Positions 7,175 to 16,612 of a stretch of 64,000 bases of DNA are shown piece after piece. This DNA comes from Veillonella tobetsuensis (GTDB lineage: Bacteria; Bacillota; Negativicutes; Veillonellales; Veillonellaceae). Within the stretch, counting starts at the first letter, position 1, and each line of letters begins with the position of its first letter. Position numbers and translations under genes: made by a program. The stretch covers positions 1 to 64,000 of the forward strand of contig NZ_BBXI01000007.1 of assembly GCF_001078375.1 (NCBI RefSeq), read 5' to 3'. The notes under the pieces are model-generated. The model made no database searches, was not told the origin of the DNA, and was given only the letters and a program-made list of their open reading frames with translations.

Positions 7175-10100
7175 ATGATACAAAAAACGGCACTTCGGGT
7201 CATTAAGGGAAAAAAGAGTGTATTGTTGGCACTTATTATCACTAGTATCTTACAAAGTCTCACCATAGTAGGACAAGCTTGGTTTTTTGCTATATTGATT
7301 AATAATTTTATATTTCTTGATCACTCGTTGGTGGATGAAACATATACCGTTATATGGCTTTCAATAATGATCGTATTACGATTAGTTTTTTCATATTTAC
7401 AGGAGCATTTATCTTCTAGTTTAGGACATACTGTAAAATCTATTTTGAGAAAAGAGGTGCTTAATCGTCTTTTTAAGCTAGGTACGCAGCGTAGTGAATC
7501 ACAAGGGGATATGATTCACCTCATTACTGATGGTTTAGAGCAAATAGATGCATATGTATCTAACTATATTCCACAAATGTTATATGCAATTATTACGCCT
7601 CTCGTTATGGGGATTGCTATTATCGATACAATGCCTATTATTGGGGCTATCCTTGTTGGTACAGTACCATTAATTCCGCTGTTTATGATTCTTATTGGTA
7701 AACAAGCGGAGAAGATGAATCAAGAACAATGGGAACGGATGAGTTTATTATCAGGTCATTTTTTAGATGTGTTGAAAGGGATTACTACATTAAAAGTATT
7801 TGGTCGTGCCAAGGATCAAATACAGGTCATTAGTCGCTTATCCAATGAATTTAAAGACTCTACATTACGTGTATTACGGGTAGCGTTTTTATCTGCTCTT
7901 GTATTGGAATTAGTAAGTACCATCAGTACGGCAATTATTGCTGTTTCACTTGGTTTAACATTATTAGAAGGGGGCTTAAATTTCTTTTCGGCCTTTTTCA
8001 TTTTACTATTAGCACCTGAGTTTTATACTCCTTTTAGACAACTGGGCGCAGCCTTTCATACAGGAATGTCAGGTAAAACAGCACTTGCTAAATTTGACGC
8101 TTTTATGAATTTACCTCTTACCTTACCAAAAGGGGGGGCTCAAGTTGTAAATGAAAATATTCATACCATTTCTGTACAGAATCTTACTTATACTTATAAG
8201 GGAACGAATAATGGGGTTAGACATATCGACTTAGAGGTACATCGAAATAAACCTATTATGCTTGTTGGTGAAAGTGGTGCTGGGAAATCAACTATTGCAC
8301 ATATTATAGGCGCCTTTTTAGAAGCGCCACCTCATAGTGTATATATTAATGACACGGATCTTTCCACATGTTCCATGGATTGGTGGCGTGCACAGGTTAC
8401 TTATGTTTCTCAAAAGCCACATGTTATGAATGGTACATTGCGAGATAATATTGCTTTTGGGCAAGCCGTAAGTGATGAGGATATTCTAGCGGCCTCCCAT
8501 CTAGCTGAATTACAAGATGTAATTCATGAAAAAGGTTTAGATTTTGTCATTGGTGAAGGCGGTATAGGTCTTAGTGGGGGCGAGCTACAACGGATTGCAT
8601 TGGCACGTGCTTTTTTACATGGTGGTCAAGTTCTCATATTAGACGAAGTGACATCTCATTTAGATGTAAAAACGGAGTCTCAAATTAGTCGCGCTTTGCA
8701 ACGATTGATGAAGGATAAAATCGTTATTCTTGTAGGTCATCGCATTCAAACGATGCAATGGGCTTCTAAACTATATGTATTGCGATTAGGAAAGATTATT
8801 GAGCATGGAACCTATGAAGAATTACTAGCTTACAATGGATATTTCAAAGCACTTGTAGAGGCTGGTACAGGGGCCTTCGTAATGGATGCGAATGAGGGCC
8901 TAGCTGATACTTTGAAACGCTCTGAAACTGTTGAGCCAGAACGTATTAGTATAAAACATCTACCAGAACTGAATGGTGTTAATCAGCCTACTAATAATGA
9001 TATAGAAGCTTGGAAATTATTGTTCTCCGTGTTAAAGCCTGCAAGATGGTCTTTAGTACTTGCGCTGATATTCACTTTTTTAACTGTATTTATGAATGTT
9101 GGATTATTAAGTGTATCTTCGTGGCTTCTTGCATCTGCTGCATTACAACCTGGGATTACATATTTGAGCCTTGCTATCGTAGGGGTTCGCTTTTTTGGAG
9201 TTAGCAGAGCCGTATGTCGTTATTTTGAGCGATACACATCTCATAGAATGGCTTTTCAAGGATTGTATGGATTGCGTGTATGGTTTTACAAATATTTAGA
9301 ACCATTAGCACCTGCTATCTTTCACCGTTGGGGGGCTGGTGATATGCTAGGCCGTATAATGGCGGATATTGAAGTACTGCAGTTTTTTTATTTGCGCACA
9401 TTAATCCCTCCCGTGGCAGCGATTCTTTTGACCATATTGGTATCCTATGGTGTTAGTCTTGTAGATGCTAGGGTATCTGTCCTCGTATGGACCGCTGCAT
9501 TGGTGACCGGTCTTGTTATACCGTATGCAGTTTATCGGTATCATCGCTTATCATTAGACTCTATTAGTCAGGTTCAAGGGCGCTTTAAAGCAACTTTAAG
9601 TGATGCCTTAGAAAGCATGGAGGATATCATCAGCTATCGTAATGAATCTCTCATTATGAATCGAATGCGTGCGGCTATTGATGATGTAGAATATCATAAG
9701 CATCGTATTTCAAAGGGCATGAATCTAGGGACTACCATATTTCTTGGAATTGTACAAATAGTAGTTATTATGGCTGCTATATTGGCTAGTGAGGTCCTAT
9801 CGGGACCGTGGGCGAGTGTTATGGTTGTAGTATGTGCAATAGGCATACAGGCTTGGTTTGAAGCGTTACAGCCTATGATTGTATCCTTTCATCATGGTTA
9901 TGAAAGTTTAGTAGCTGTGCGACGCCTTTTACAGATTAAGAATACTCCAATACCTGTAAGAGATGAAGGTCATATTGCGGTTGACTCTATGAAAGATGTT
10001 GCTTTTATGAATGTTAACTTTAGTTATGATGGTATTTTGCCTATCTATAAGGACCTAACATTGAGTATAGAAAAAGGTCAAACCATAGCTATTGTTGGTG

Positions 10101-10717
10101 CTAGTGGTTCAGGTAAAACAACACTATTTTCTCTATTGGAGCGATTATATGATTATAATGGGCGCATTACTATCGGTGAGGATGAATTAAAGCATGTATC
10201 CGTTGATTCTTGGCGTAATAGAATGGGTTCTATTACACAAGATACCTATATTTTTCATGCTACATTAGAGGATAATATTCGCCTTGCCAATCCCAAAGCT
10301 AATTTGGAAGAGGTTCGGACTGTTGTAGAACGTGCGGCATTGGAGGACGTAGTTAATCGTTTGCCTAATGGCTTAAAAACCGTTGTTGGTAGCGGTGGTA
10401 TTGGTCTTAGTGGTGGCGAGCGTCAGCGTGTTGCGTTAGCTCGATTATTTTTGAGAAATCCTGAGTTTGTACTCCTCGATGAACCATTGGAAGGATTGGA
10501 TCAAGTAACGAAACGAAAGTTACATAATGATATTATTACATTCACAAAAGAAAAGACCGTTTTATATATTACCCATCAGTTGGAAGGGTTAGAAGTGATG
10601 GACCGCATTATATTTATGGAAAAAGGCCAAATTGTAGAGGATGGTACCTTTGCTGAATTAATTGCATTGAAAGGGCATTTCTACGAATATTGTAGACTGA
10701 CTATGGCAAGTGTTTAA
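7175..10717 (+). CDS. cydDC: Fused CydD-CydC thiol ABC exporter
   Basis: A single 1180-residue polypeptide joining both half-transporters of CydDC, which exports glutathione/cysteine (or handles haem) and is required for cytochrome bd maturation. The first half has a transmembrane domain (about 1-310), Walker A GESGAGKST (365-373), signature LSGGELQR (466-473) and Walker B VLILDE. The second has another transmembrane domain (about 620-900), Walker A GASGSGKTT (975-983), signature LSGGERQR (from 1078) and Walker B FVLLDEP. In E. coli these are two genes. I saw no stop or frameshift at the joint (about 570-620). The ATG at 7175 follows AAAGGGG; an ATG at 7133 has no ribosome site. Confidence 0.92.
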   Translation: MIQKTALRVIKGKKSVLLALIITSILQSLTIVGQAWFFAILINNFIFLDHSLVDETYTVIWLSIMIVLRLVFSYLQEHLSSSLGHTVKSILRKEVLNRLFKLGTQRSESQGDMIHLITDGLEQIDAYVSNYIPQMLYAIITPLVMGIAIIDTMPIIGAILVGTVPLIPLFMILIGKQAEKMNQEQWERMSLLSGHFLDVLKGITTLKVFGRAKDQIQVISRLSNEFKDSTLRVLRVAFLSALVLELVSTISTAIIAVSLGLTLLEGGLNFFSAFFILLLAPEFYTPFRQLGAAFHTGMSGKTALAKFDAFMNLPLTLPKGGAQVVNENIHTISVQNLTYTYKGTNNGVRHIDLEVHRNKPIMLVGESGAGKSTIAHIIGAFLEAPPHSVYINDTDLSTCSMDWWRAQVTYVSQKPHVMNGTLRDNIAFGQAVSDEDILAASHLAELQDVIHEKGLDFVIGEGGIGLSGGELQRIALARAFLHGGQVLILDEVTSHLDVKTESQISRALQRLMKDKIVILVGHRIQTMQWASKLYVLRLGKIIEHGTYEELLAYNGYFKALVEAGTGAFVMDANEGLADTLKRSETVEPERISIKHLPELNGVNQPTNNDIEAWKLLFSVLKPARWSLVLALIFTFLTVFMNVGLLSVSSWLLASAALQPGITYLSLAIVGVRFFGVSRAVCRYFERYTSHRMAFQGLYGLRVWFYKYLEPLAPAIFHRWGAGDMLGRIMADIEVLQFFYLRTLIPPVAAILLTILVSYGVSLVDARVSVLVWTAALVTGLVIPYAVYRYHRLSLDSISQVQGRFKATLSDALESMEDIISYRNESLIMNRMRAAIDDVEYHKHRISKGMNLGTTIFLGIVQIVVIMAAILASEVLSGPWASVMVVVCAIGIQAWFEALQPMIVSFHHGYESLVAVRRLLQIKNTPIPVRDEGHIAVDSMKDVAFMNVNFSYDGILPIYKDLTLSIEKGQTIAIVGASGSGKTTLFSLLERLYDYNGRITIGEDELKHVSVDSWRNRMGSITQDTYIFHATLEDNIRLANPKANLEEVRTVVERAALEDVVNRLPNGLKTVVGSGGIGLSGGERQRVALARLFLRNPEFVLLDEPLEGLDQVTKRKLHNDIITFTKEKTVLYITHQLEGLEVMDRIIFMEKGQIVEDGTFAELIALKGHFYEYCRLTMASV

Positions 10718-10759
10718 GTGTTGTTTGAAGAGAATATGATTTGTATCTATGTATCAATC

Positions 10760-10788
10760 TCGATAAAATGTGTATTATATGATATAAT
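10760..10788 (+). promoter_or_regulatory. Promoter of the unknown membrane protein gene
   Basis: -35 TCGATA (10760-10765), 17-nt spacer, -10 TATAAT (10783-10788), which also carries the extended TG (TGATATAAT). It is placed 54 nt before the start codon. Confidence 0.55.
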
Positions 10789-10841
10789 TATACTGTTTAA
10801 GGGATATAATTAATGTGTAGTGTGCATAAATTGGAGCGACT

Positions 10842-12011
10842 ATGACAAAAATCTTCACCAAGTTACGAGCTTTGGTGGATGACGCATTAAATGAACGTTC
10901 GCCTATTATTGAACAGGATACAACGCTTATAACTGCACCTGTGGAGCGAGAATTATTTGATCATCGTATTCTTTATATTGAAGAAGATATGGTTAATCGA
11001 ATGCTCCGTGCTGCGCTTCGAAATCACTGGTTATTATATTCTGTAACCTTTGAATTTGAACCTAATAATCAAGTGTTCCTCTCCATTATTACAAAATGGG
11101 GGAATGTGATTAATGTGGAATTTACCATTGAAGATGTGTGGTTTGATGACTATTCATCTTCCTTTGCTATACGGTTAGATACCGCTAATATAGATACAGG
11201 TGGGTTTATTTTGAACTCGATTCTCCACCTTTTAGGCAATTGGTGCCTCAGTTTATTTGGCATCTTCTTTAATCCTATTGCTATGGGCAATCAGGGATCA
11301 ACCGTACGGTTTGAAAAAAAAGGAATTATTCAATTTGATTTAGTTCCTACTTCTAGAATTAAGAAATTTATTCCATTACCTGAACGTCATGTAGGGAGTG
11401 GAGGCCCTATTCTATTAGGGAATCCTAAAACAGGTCAATCTGTATTGCAATTAGACTATTATGCATTTCATGACCCGGTAGATACGTTTACTGTTCCTGA
11501 TGTGCCTACCCGTACAAGTTGGGTTAGATCTATTGATATTGCAGCGGTACTATTGCTGCCAATTGGCGTATGGATTACATTTCTTATTCTCCATCACTAT
11601 TTGCCTACAGAAACCTTAGAGTTTTCATTTTCTACGTATTTCTTAATCTCTTTAGGGATTTTTATCATATCCTTCTTGGTGATGAATATTCCGAGATATG
11701 TGTATATGTATGTGGATTCTCGAAAACAATGGCAAAGTGCATTTGTACATAATAATATTAAAATTCAGTTGCGTAAGTTGCATCGTAGGATTTTTATGCA
11801 GCAAGCTTCTTTGACAACAGATTGTGATGAATGTGTGGCGTCTCAAAGTCAGGAACGAATTAAGCAATTATTATTACAAATACGGGATAAACGTTTTCTT
11901 GCTAATCGTTTGAAAATTGCTGATGATGATCGTGCTAGAAAGCAAAAGGTTAAGTTTATTATTGCCTATATCGGTTGTACATTAATTGAATTAATGTTGT
12001 TGATGAACTAA
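10842..12011 (+). CDS. Unknown membrane protein
   Basis: I do not recognise this 389-residue protein. Residues 1-225 form a soluble domain with alternating beta-like and amphipathic stretches (for example RNHWLLYSVTFEFEPNNQVF) and a short hydrophobic patch near 145-170. Two membrane segments follow at about 228-252 and 263-285, then a basic helical region (290-365) with an unusual DCDEC motif, and a last hydrophobic helix at the C-terminus. It has its own promoter and ends at a bidirectional terminator, so it is a single-gene unit. The long folded N-terminal domain on an inner-membrane anchor hints at an envelope role, but nothing in the sequence fixes a function. Confidence 0.7.
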   Translation: MTKIFTKLRALVDDALNERSPIIEQDTTLITAPVERELFDHRILYIEEDMVNRMLRAALRNHWLLYSVTFEFEPNNQVFLSIITKWGNVINVEFTIEDVWFDDYSSSFAIRLDTANIDTGGFILNSILHLLGNWCLSLFGIFFNPIAMGNQGSTVRFEKKGIIQFDLVPTSRIKKFIPLPERHVGSGGPILLGNPKTGQSVLQLDYYAFHDPVDTFTVPDVPTRTSWVRSIDIAAVLLLPIGVWITFLILHHYLPTETLEFSFSTYFLISLGIFIISFLVMNIPRYVYMYVDSRKQWQSAFVHNNIKIQLRKLHRRIFMQQASLTTDCDECVASQSQERIKQLLLQIRDKRFLANRLKIADDDRARKQKVKFIIAYIGCTLIELMLLMN

Positions 12012-12028
12012 CAATATAATGCAAAACG

Positions 12029-12058
12029 AAAAGGCTGAGCCCAGAGGCTCAGCCTTTT
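12029..12058. terminator. Bidirectional terminator between convergent genes
   Basis: A 9-bp GC-rich perfect stem (GGCTGAGCC with GGCTCAGCC, loop CAGA) is flanked by AAAA on the left and TTTT on the right. It can end transcription of both the unknown membrane protein (+) and the DUF805 gene (-). Confidence 0.88.
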
Positions 12059-12061
12059 GTG

Positions 12062-12652
12062 TTATCGTTTTTTACGTCGTTTACGAACCTTTTTTCTCAC
12101 CTCTTGTTCAGCGGGAGTTGGTGGTTGCGGTTCAAAGTGCTCTTGCGAATGTAATGGTTCTTGATGCATGAATGGAGGGTATCCGTATTTATTCGGTTCC
12201 GGTTGACCTGGTAAAACCCAGAATAGGAATCCAATAATCCATACAAATAGGTCTAATAAATAGTTTAATGGCGTTACGGCTATATAGGTATTGATGAAAA
12301 TGATAATGGAAGCCCATAAGATACCTGCCCAGCCATTAAAGCCAATATCGTGGATACGTCTTGCGAATAGGACACAACCAAGTGGAAAGAGCAGTGCTTG
12401 AAGTAATCCTATCAAGATACGTGTAGCCCAATATGCTGGGAGTGTAACGATATAGTCAAATAAACGGGCTTCGATGACGTCTACGGCATAGAAAAGTCCC
12501 ATTAATCCCATAAAGAGTATAAAAAATTGTAGTCTATTAAATCGCCCATATAGATTAAATATAGTATAGCCCATGCGTCTTCCCTGATAAGCTATGCCAA
12601 AACCTACTAAGCAAATTAGTACAGTTCGTAGAACTGGATATAATAAATCCAT
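12062..12652 (-). CDS. DUF805 family membrane protein
   Basis: A 196-residue inner-membrane protein of the DUF805 family, whose function is unknown. Family landmarks are GRFNRLQFF after the first helix, ARRIHDIGFNGWAGIL between helices, and PGQPEPNKYGYPP after the last. About five hydrophobic segments are present. The C-terminal 40 residues form a Pro/Glu/Gln-rich tail ending in a strongly basic cluster (RKKVRKRRKKR), likely cytoplasmic and membrane- or nucleic-acid-contacting. AAGGGGAT precedes the ATG. It lies downstream of the PdxY-like gene on the same strand, 66 nt apart, and may share its transcript. Confidence 0.85.
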   Translation of the reverse strand: MDLLYPVLRTVLICLVGFGIAYQGRRMGYTIFNLYGRFNRLQFFILFMGLMGLFYAVDVIEARLFDYIVTLPAYWATRILIGLLQALLFPLGCVLFARRIHDIGFNGWAGILWASIIIFINTYIAVTPLNYLLDLFVWIIGFLFWVLPGQPEPNKYGYPPFMHQEPLHSQEHFEPQPPTPAEQEVRKKVRKRRKKR

Positions 12653-12718
12653 GAAATCCCCTTTTTAAAAATAAACATATAGCATATTTTCTATGTGTTT
12701 TAGTATATCATGAACGGC

Positions 12719-13555
12719 CTATTTGGACAATTTAGTTAATTCTGGTAATACTAGTTCAAAAGCTATGCCATGCTTCATAGATTTTACAGTATCCACCGTA
12801 GCTTGAATTGATTTTGTTGTAAAGTTCATAGCTAATTGAGCTGCTTCGTGTACAGAATAGCCACGCATAATGGCTCCAGATAGGACAGATGTAAAAATAT
12901 CACCAGTTCCTGTTGCTTTTACAGGGATAAGGGGAATAGAGTAGGTTGATACTTTATCAATGGTTCCCTCGTAGACTGCAATGGTAGCATGTGTTTCAGA
13001 GGGAACGCTGGTCATGATGACCAGTTCTGGCCCTAATTGATGAAGTTTTCTACACATATCCTGTAATTCATCATTTGAAATAGGATTTGTAGAATATGGT
13101 TTATCTAATAAAAAGCAGGCTTCGGTATAATTTGGTTTAACGATATAGGCTCTGGAAATAAGATGGCGCATGGCTTTTACCATTTCTGGTGTGTAAATGG
13201 AGTAGAGCCGCCCATCATCTGCCATAGCAGGATCGACAATTACCATTTTATCTTTGCCAAATCGATTAATTGCTTCCTCTACGAGGTGGATTTGTTCAGG
13301 TGAGGCTAAAAAACCACTGACAATAGCGTTAAAATCGATGTTATTTTTTTCCCAACAATCCATAAAGGCCGTTAGATGATCTGATAAATCGACAATTTCA
13401 AAATATGGATATTCTAAATGATTACTCAATACGGCTGTTGCCAAAGGTACAGCTTGGCATTGAAGTGCGCTGATGATAGGTAACATTACTGTTAAAGAGC
13501 AACGGCCAATGGAGCTCATATCTTGTATTGTTAATATTCTTGGTATTGTTGTCAT
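12719..13555 (-). CDS. pdxY: Pyridoxamine/pyridoxal kinase, PdxY type
   Basis: A 278-residue ribokinase-superfamily enzyme expected to phosphorylate pyridoxal or pyridoxamine with ATP in vitamin B6 salvage. Recognisable parts are the N-terminal QDMSSIGRCSLTVMLPIISA (substrate loop), IVDPAMADDGRLY, VKPNYTEACFLL, and the PfkB-type signature KATGTGDIFTSVLSGA with the catalytic Asp in GTGD. A GGGAGG site precedes the ATG. ThiD-type hydroxymethylpyrimidine kinases share the fold, but the N-terminal SIGRCSL segment is typical of PdxY. It is divergently oriented from the opp operon. Confidence 0.88.
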   Translation of the reverse strand: MTTIPRILTIQDMSSIGRCSLTVMLPIISALQCQAVPLATAVLSNHLEYPYFEIVDLSDHLTAFMDCWEKNNIDFNAIVSGFLASPEQIHLVEEAINRFGKDKMVIVDPAMADDGRLYSIYTPEMVKAMRHLISRAYIVKPNYTEACFLLDKPYSTNPISNDELQDMCRKLHQLGPELVIMTSVPSETHATIAVYEGTIDKVSTYSIPLIPVKATGTGDIFTSVLSGAIMRGYSVHEAAQLAMNFTTKSIQATVDTVKSMKHGIAFELVLPELTKLSK

Positions 13556-13644
13556 AGAAACCTCCCAATATAGTATGCTTGTATTGTACTGTATTCCTTA
13601 AAACCTGTAAATCAAGAGGAATTATAGAAAGCACTATTTTTACA

Positions 13645-13653
13645 TGATATAAT
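13645..13653 (+). promoter_or_regulatory. Candidate extended -10 promoter for the opp operon
   Basis: TGATATAAT in the 248-nt gap between pdxY (-) and oppB (+). A second candidate -10, TATAAT, lies at 13764-13769, nearer the gene. Between them is a very AT-rich stretch with an 8-bp inverted repeat (AATAAAAA / TTTTTATT, about 13699-13720) that could be an operator. No clear -35 is seen for either. Confidence 0.4.
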
Positions 13654-13803
13654 GTGAAGAATAGATGAGTATCAAATAGATGAAATGTAAAAGAAATAAA
13701 TAAAAAATAAAATTTTTATTACAATAATTGTGATTCACCTTTAAATTTTGATACAAAATATAGTATAATAAAATAGAAATTTTATTGTATGGAGGAGATT
13801 AGA

Positions 13804-14733
13804 ATGGCGAGGTATGTTTTACGGCGCATAGGTAGCGCTCTCGTAATACTATGGGTAATTATCAGTATTACCTTCGTTTTAATGCATGCTATACCTGGTG
13901 GACCTTTCACAAGTGAGAAAAAATTACCACCTCAAGTAAAAGCAAGTATAGAGGCAAAGTATCATTTGGACGATCCATTATGGAAACAATATACTGATTA
14001 TATTGGCAGTATTGTTACTGGTGATTTAGGTCCATCTTATAAGTATGAAGGTCGTTCTGTTAATGACATCATTGGTGAAGCATTCCCTATTTCCGCTCAA
14101 TTAGGTTTACTTGCACTGTGTGTAGCTGTTGTTGGTGGCATTGCGGCAGGTGCTATTAGTGCTATGAGGCCTAATGGAATGATTGATTATGCGATTACAT
14201 TTATTTCCACATTAGGCATTTCTGTACCAACATTTATCATAGGTGCAGTTTTGGTGTATGTAGTGGGCTTTGAAATGGGTTTATTACCCGTGGCGTTATG
14301 GCGTGGACCATCGTACATGATTTTACCAGTACTTACATTAGCGGCTCAGCCTATGGCTTTTATTGCACGATTAACACGTAGTGGGCTGCTTGATGTATAT
14401 CAACAGGAATATATACGTACCGCTCGTGCTAAAGGGCTTGGTTCATGGACTATTTTATTTAGCCATGCTTTGGGAAATGCTATTTTACCTGTCATCACCT
14501 ATATTGGACCATTGGCAGCAGGCCTTTTAACAGGCAGTTTCATTGTTGAAACCATTTTTGCCATTCCTGGCTTAGGTCAATATTTTGTAACATCTATTTA
14601 TAATCGTGATTACACTGTTATTCTTGGTGTTACCGTATTTTATAGTACATTAATAGTAGTATTAAATATTATAGTTGATATGATTTATCCGATTATCGAT
14701 CCTCGGGTAACAACAGAGAAGGAGCGTGCGTAA
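13804..14733 (+). CDS. oppB: Peptide ABC importer permease, OppB/DppB type
   Basis: The first permease of a type I peptide importer in the inner membrane. The N-terminal RYVLRRIGSALVILWVIISITFVLMHAIPGGPF is hallmark OppB/DppB. The EAA-like coupling loop (RTARAKGLGSWTILFSHALGNAILPVI) contacts the ATPases. It has 309 residues and six membrane segments. The ATG at 13804 is preceded by GGAGGAG; a frame-matched ATG at 13789 would place that site inside the gene. Its stop overlaps the oppC start by one base. This is the first gene of oppBCDF, hydrolase, oppA. Confidence 0.92.
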   Translation: MARYVLRRIGSALVILWVIISITFVLMHAIPGGPFTSEKKLPPQVKASIEAKYHLDDPLWKQYTDYIGSIVTGDLGPSYKYEGRSVNDIIGEAFPISAQLGLLALCVAVVGGIAAGAISAMRPNGMIDYAITFISTLGISVPTFIIGAVLVYVVGFEMGLLPVALWRGPSYMILPVLTLAAQPMAFIARLTRSGLLDVYQQEYIRTARAKGLGSWTILFSHALGNAILPVITYIGPLAAGLLTGSFIVETIFAIPGLGQYFVTSIYNRDYTVILGVTVFYSTLIVVLNIIVDMIYPIIDPRVTTEKERA

Positions 14734-15632
14734 TGGATAGAGAAGATTTTTTACCTATTGAACGCGATACGCATATTCGAGAATCGTCCTTTATTGTGAG
14801 ACCTAATTGGTGGCAACGATTTAAGGTAAACCGCTTAGCTGTAATTGGTGCAGGGATTATTGCTGTTATGATCGTACTGGCTATTTTGGGACCTATAATC
14901 TCACCATATACTTACGCAGATCAATCTTTGATTGATGCTAATCAAAGTCCGAGTTTATCACATTGGTTTGGTACCGATACGTTGGGACGTGACATATATA
15001 CTCGCGTTATGTATGGTGCGCGTATTTCTTTAACAATTGGCATTGTAGCAGCACTATTAAACCTGGTGATTGGTGTTGTTTATGGCGGTATTGCAGGGTA
15101 TTTTGGCGGCAAAGTCGATCGTATTATGATGGCTATTGTAGATGTATTATATGGCATTCCATTGTTGCTCTACGTTATTTTGTTAATGGTTGTCATTGGG
15201 CCTGGCTTAACGTCGATTTTTATTGCATTAGGTATTGCATACTGGCTTAATATGGCTCGTATTGTGCGCAGTCAAATTGTGAAAGTTCGAGAAGAAGAAT
15301 ATATTATTGCCGCAGAGACCATGGGGATTCCTAAATGGCGTATTTTGTGGCGCCACATTTTGCCAAACTGTGTGGGACCTATTATTATTACACTAACATT
15401 GGCCATTCCCGATGCTATTTTTACAGAAGCTTTTTTGAGTTTCATTGGCCTTGGCGTAAATGCACCGATGGCTAGTTGGGGCGTTTTGGCATCTGATGGA
15501 ATTAGCAGTATGAGATCATATCCATTCCAATTGATTTTCCCAGCATTGGCAATTAGCATTACTATGCTTGGATTCGTATTCTTAGGGGATGGTTTGCGCA
15601 ATGTATTTGATCCAAAGGAAGGGGATAGATGA
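14733..15632 (+). CDS. oppC: Peptide ABC importer permease, OppC/DppC type
   Basis: The second permease subunit, 299 residues. Typical OppC features are a soluble N-terminus, the first helix near residues 35-57, and the motif HWFGTDTLGRDIYTRVMYGAR characteristic of the family. The EAA loop is AAETMGIPKWRILWRHILPN, the contact with the ATPases. Start and stop overlap the neighbouring genes (TAATG and ATGA-type junctions), so oppB, oppC and oppD are translated in a coupled series. Confidence 0.93.
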   Translation: MDREDFLPIERDTHIRESSFIVRPNWWQRFKVNRLAVIGAGIIAVMIVLAILGPIISPYTYADQSLIDANQSPSLSHWFGTDTLGRDIYTRVMYGARISLTIGIVAALLNLVIGVVYGGIAGYFGGKVDRIMMAIVDVLYGIPLLLYVILLMVVIGPGLTSIFIALGIAYWLNMARIVRSQIVKVREEEYIIAAETMGIPKWRILWRHILPNCVGPIIITLTLAIPDAIFTEAFLSFIGLGVNAPMASWGVLASDGISSMRSYPFQLIFPALAISITMLGFVFLGDGLRNVFDPKEGDR

Positions 15633-16612
15633 TGAACGATATACTAGTAGATGTGCGTAATCTATCCATTACTATTGATACATTTAGAGGACCTTTGCGG
15701 GTGATTCGCAATCAAGATATTATGCTTAGAAAAAGTGAAATTCTAGGTGTTGTAGGTGAATCTGGATGCGGTAAATCGGTTATGGTTAATTCTTTGATGG
15801 GATTATTACCGGAAGGTCAAACTAAAATAAAATCAGAAAAATTTGAAATTGATGGTGAAAATTGTCAAGAATATGTGGAAGAAGATTGGAATGAATTGCG
15901 TGGTACAACTGTAGCCATGGTGTTTCAGGATCCTATGACCGCATTAAATCCAATTTTAACAATTGGGGAACAAATTTATGAAGTCATTCATCGTAGCAAT
16001 GCTTATGGTGATGATTATGATGAAAAAGCTATAGCCTTAGACTTATTGAAAAAAATGGGCTTATCAACACCTGAAAAACGATTGACCCAATATCCCCATG
16101 AGTTGAGCGGTGGTATGCGTCAGCGTGTATGCATTGCTATGGCTGTAGCAGGACGCCCTAAAATCTTGATTTGTGATGAGCCAACAACTGCATTGGATAC
16201 AACCACAGAAGCGCAAATTTTACGCCTTATGCAGACCTTAGCTGTAGAAGCTGGTATAGGTATTATATTTATTTCTCATAACTTACGTGTTATAGCACAA
16301 TTATGTGACCGTGTTATGGTTATGTATGCGGGGAAATGTGTAGAGTCCGCAACTGTTGAGGATTTATTTAATGATCCACGCCATCCTTATACAATTGGTT
16401 TGCTGATGTCCTTGCCTCAAGGTAAATGGCATGGTGAATTGACGGCTATTGATGGACAACCGCCTGATTTATATGATCTTCCGCGGGGGTGTGCATTTAA
16501 TCCGCGTTGCAAATGGGCAATGCGCATATGTGGAAAGCGTATACCTATGGTATCAAATATCGGTAATAATCATGAGTATACATGTTGGTTAGCGAAGTTG
16601 GAGGGACTTTAA
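15629..16612 (+). CDS. oppD: Peptide ABC importer ATPase, OppD/DppD type
   Basis: A cytoplasmic ATPase of the peptide importer, 327 residues. It shows Walker A GESGCGKS, Q-loop VFQDPMTALNP, signature LSGGMRQR, Walker B ILICDEPTTALD and H-loop ISHNL. The C-terminal oligopeptide-transporter extension carries cysteine motifs (GCAFNPRCKWAMRIC and later TCW) that in relatives bind a 4Fe-4S cluster. The 4-nt overlap with oppC and shared TAATG with oppF indicate coupling. The ATG doublet at 15629/15632 leaves the start ambiguous by one codon. Confidence 0.93.
   Translation: MMNDILVDVRNLSITIDTFRGPLRVIRNQDIMLRKSEILGVVGESGCGKSVMVNSLMGLLPEGQTKIKSEKFEIDGENCQEYVEEDWNELRGTTVAMVFQDPMTALNPILTIGEQIYEVIHRSNAYGDDYDEKAIALDLLKKMGLSTPEKRLTQYPHELSGGMRQRVCIAMAVAGRPKILICDEPTTALDTTTEAQILRLMQTLAVEAGIGIIFISHNLRVIAQLCDRVMVMYAGKCVESATVEDLFNDPRHPYTIGLLMSLPQGKWHGELTAIDGQPPDLYDLPRGCAFNPRCKWAMRICGKRIPMVSNIGNNHEYTCWLAKLEGL

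Noticed and set aside
9010-9204. Short plus-strand open frame inside cydDC
   Set aside because: Wholly inside a well-supported gene in another frame, with cysteine-rich nonsense translation and no ribosome site.
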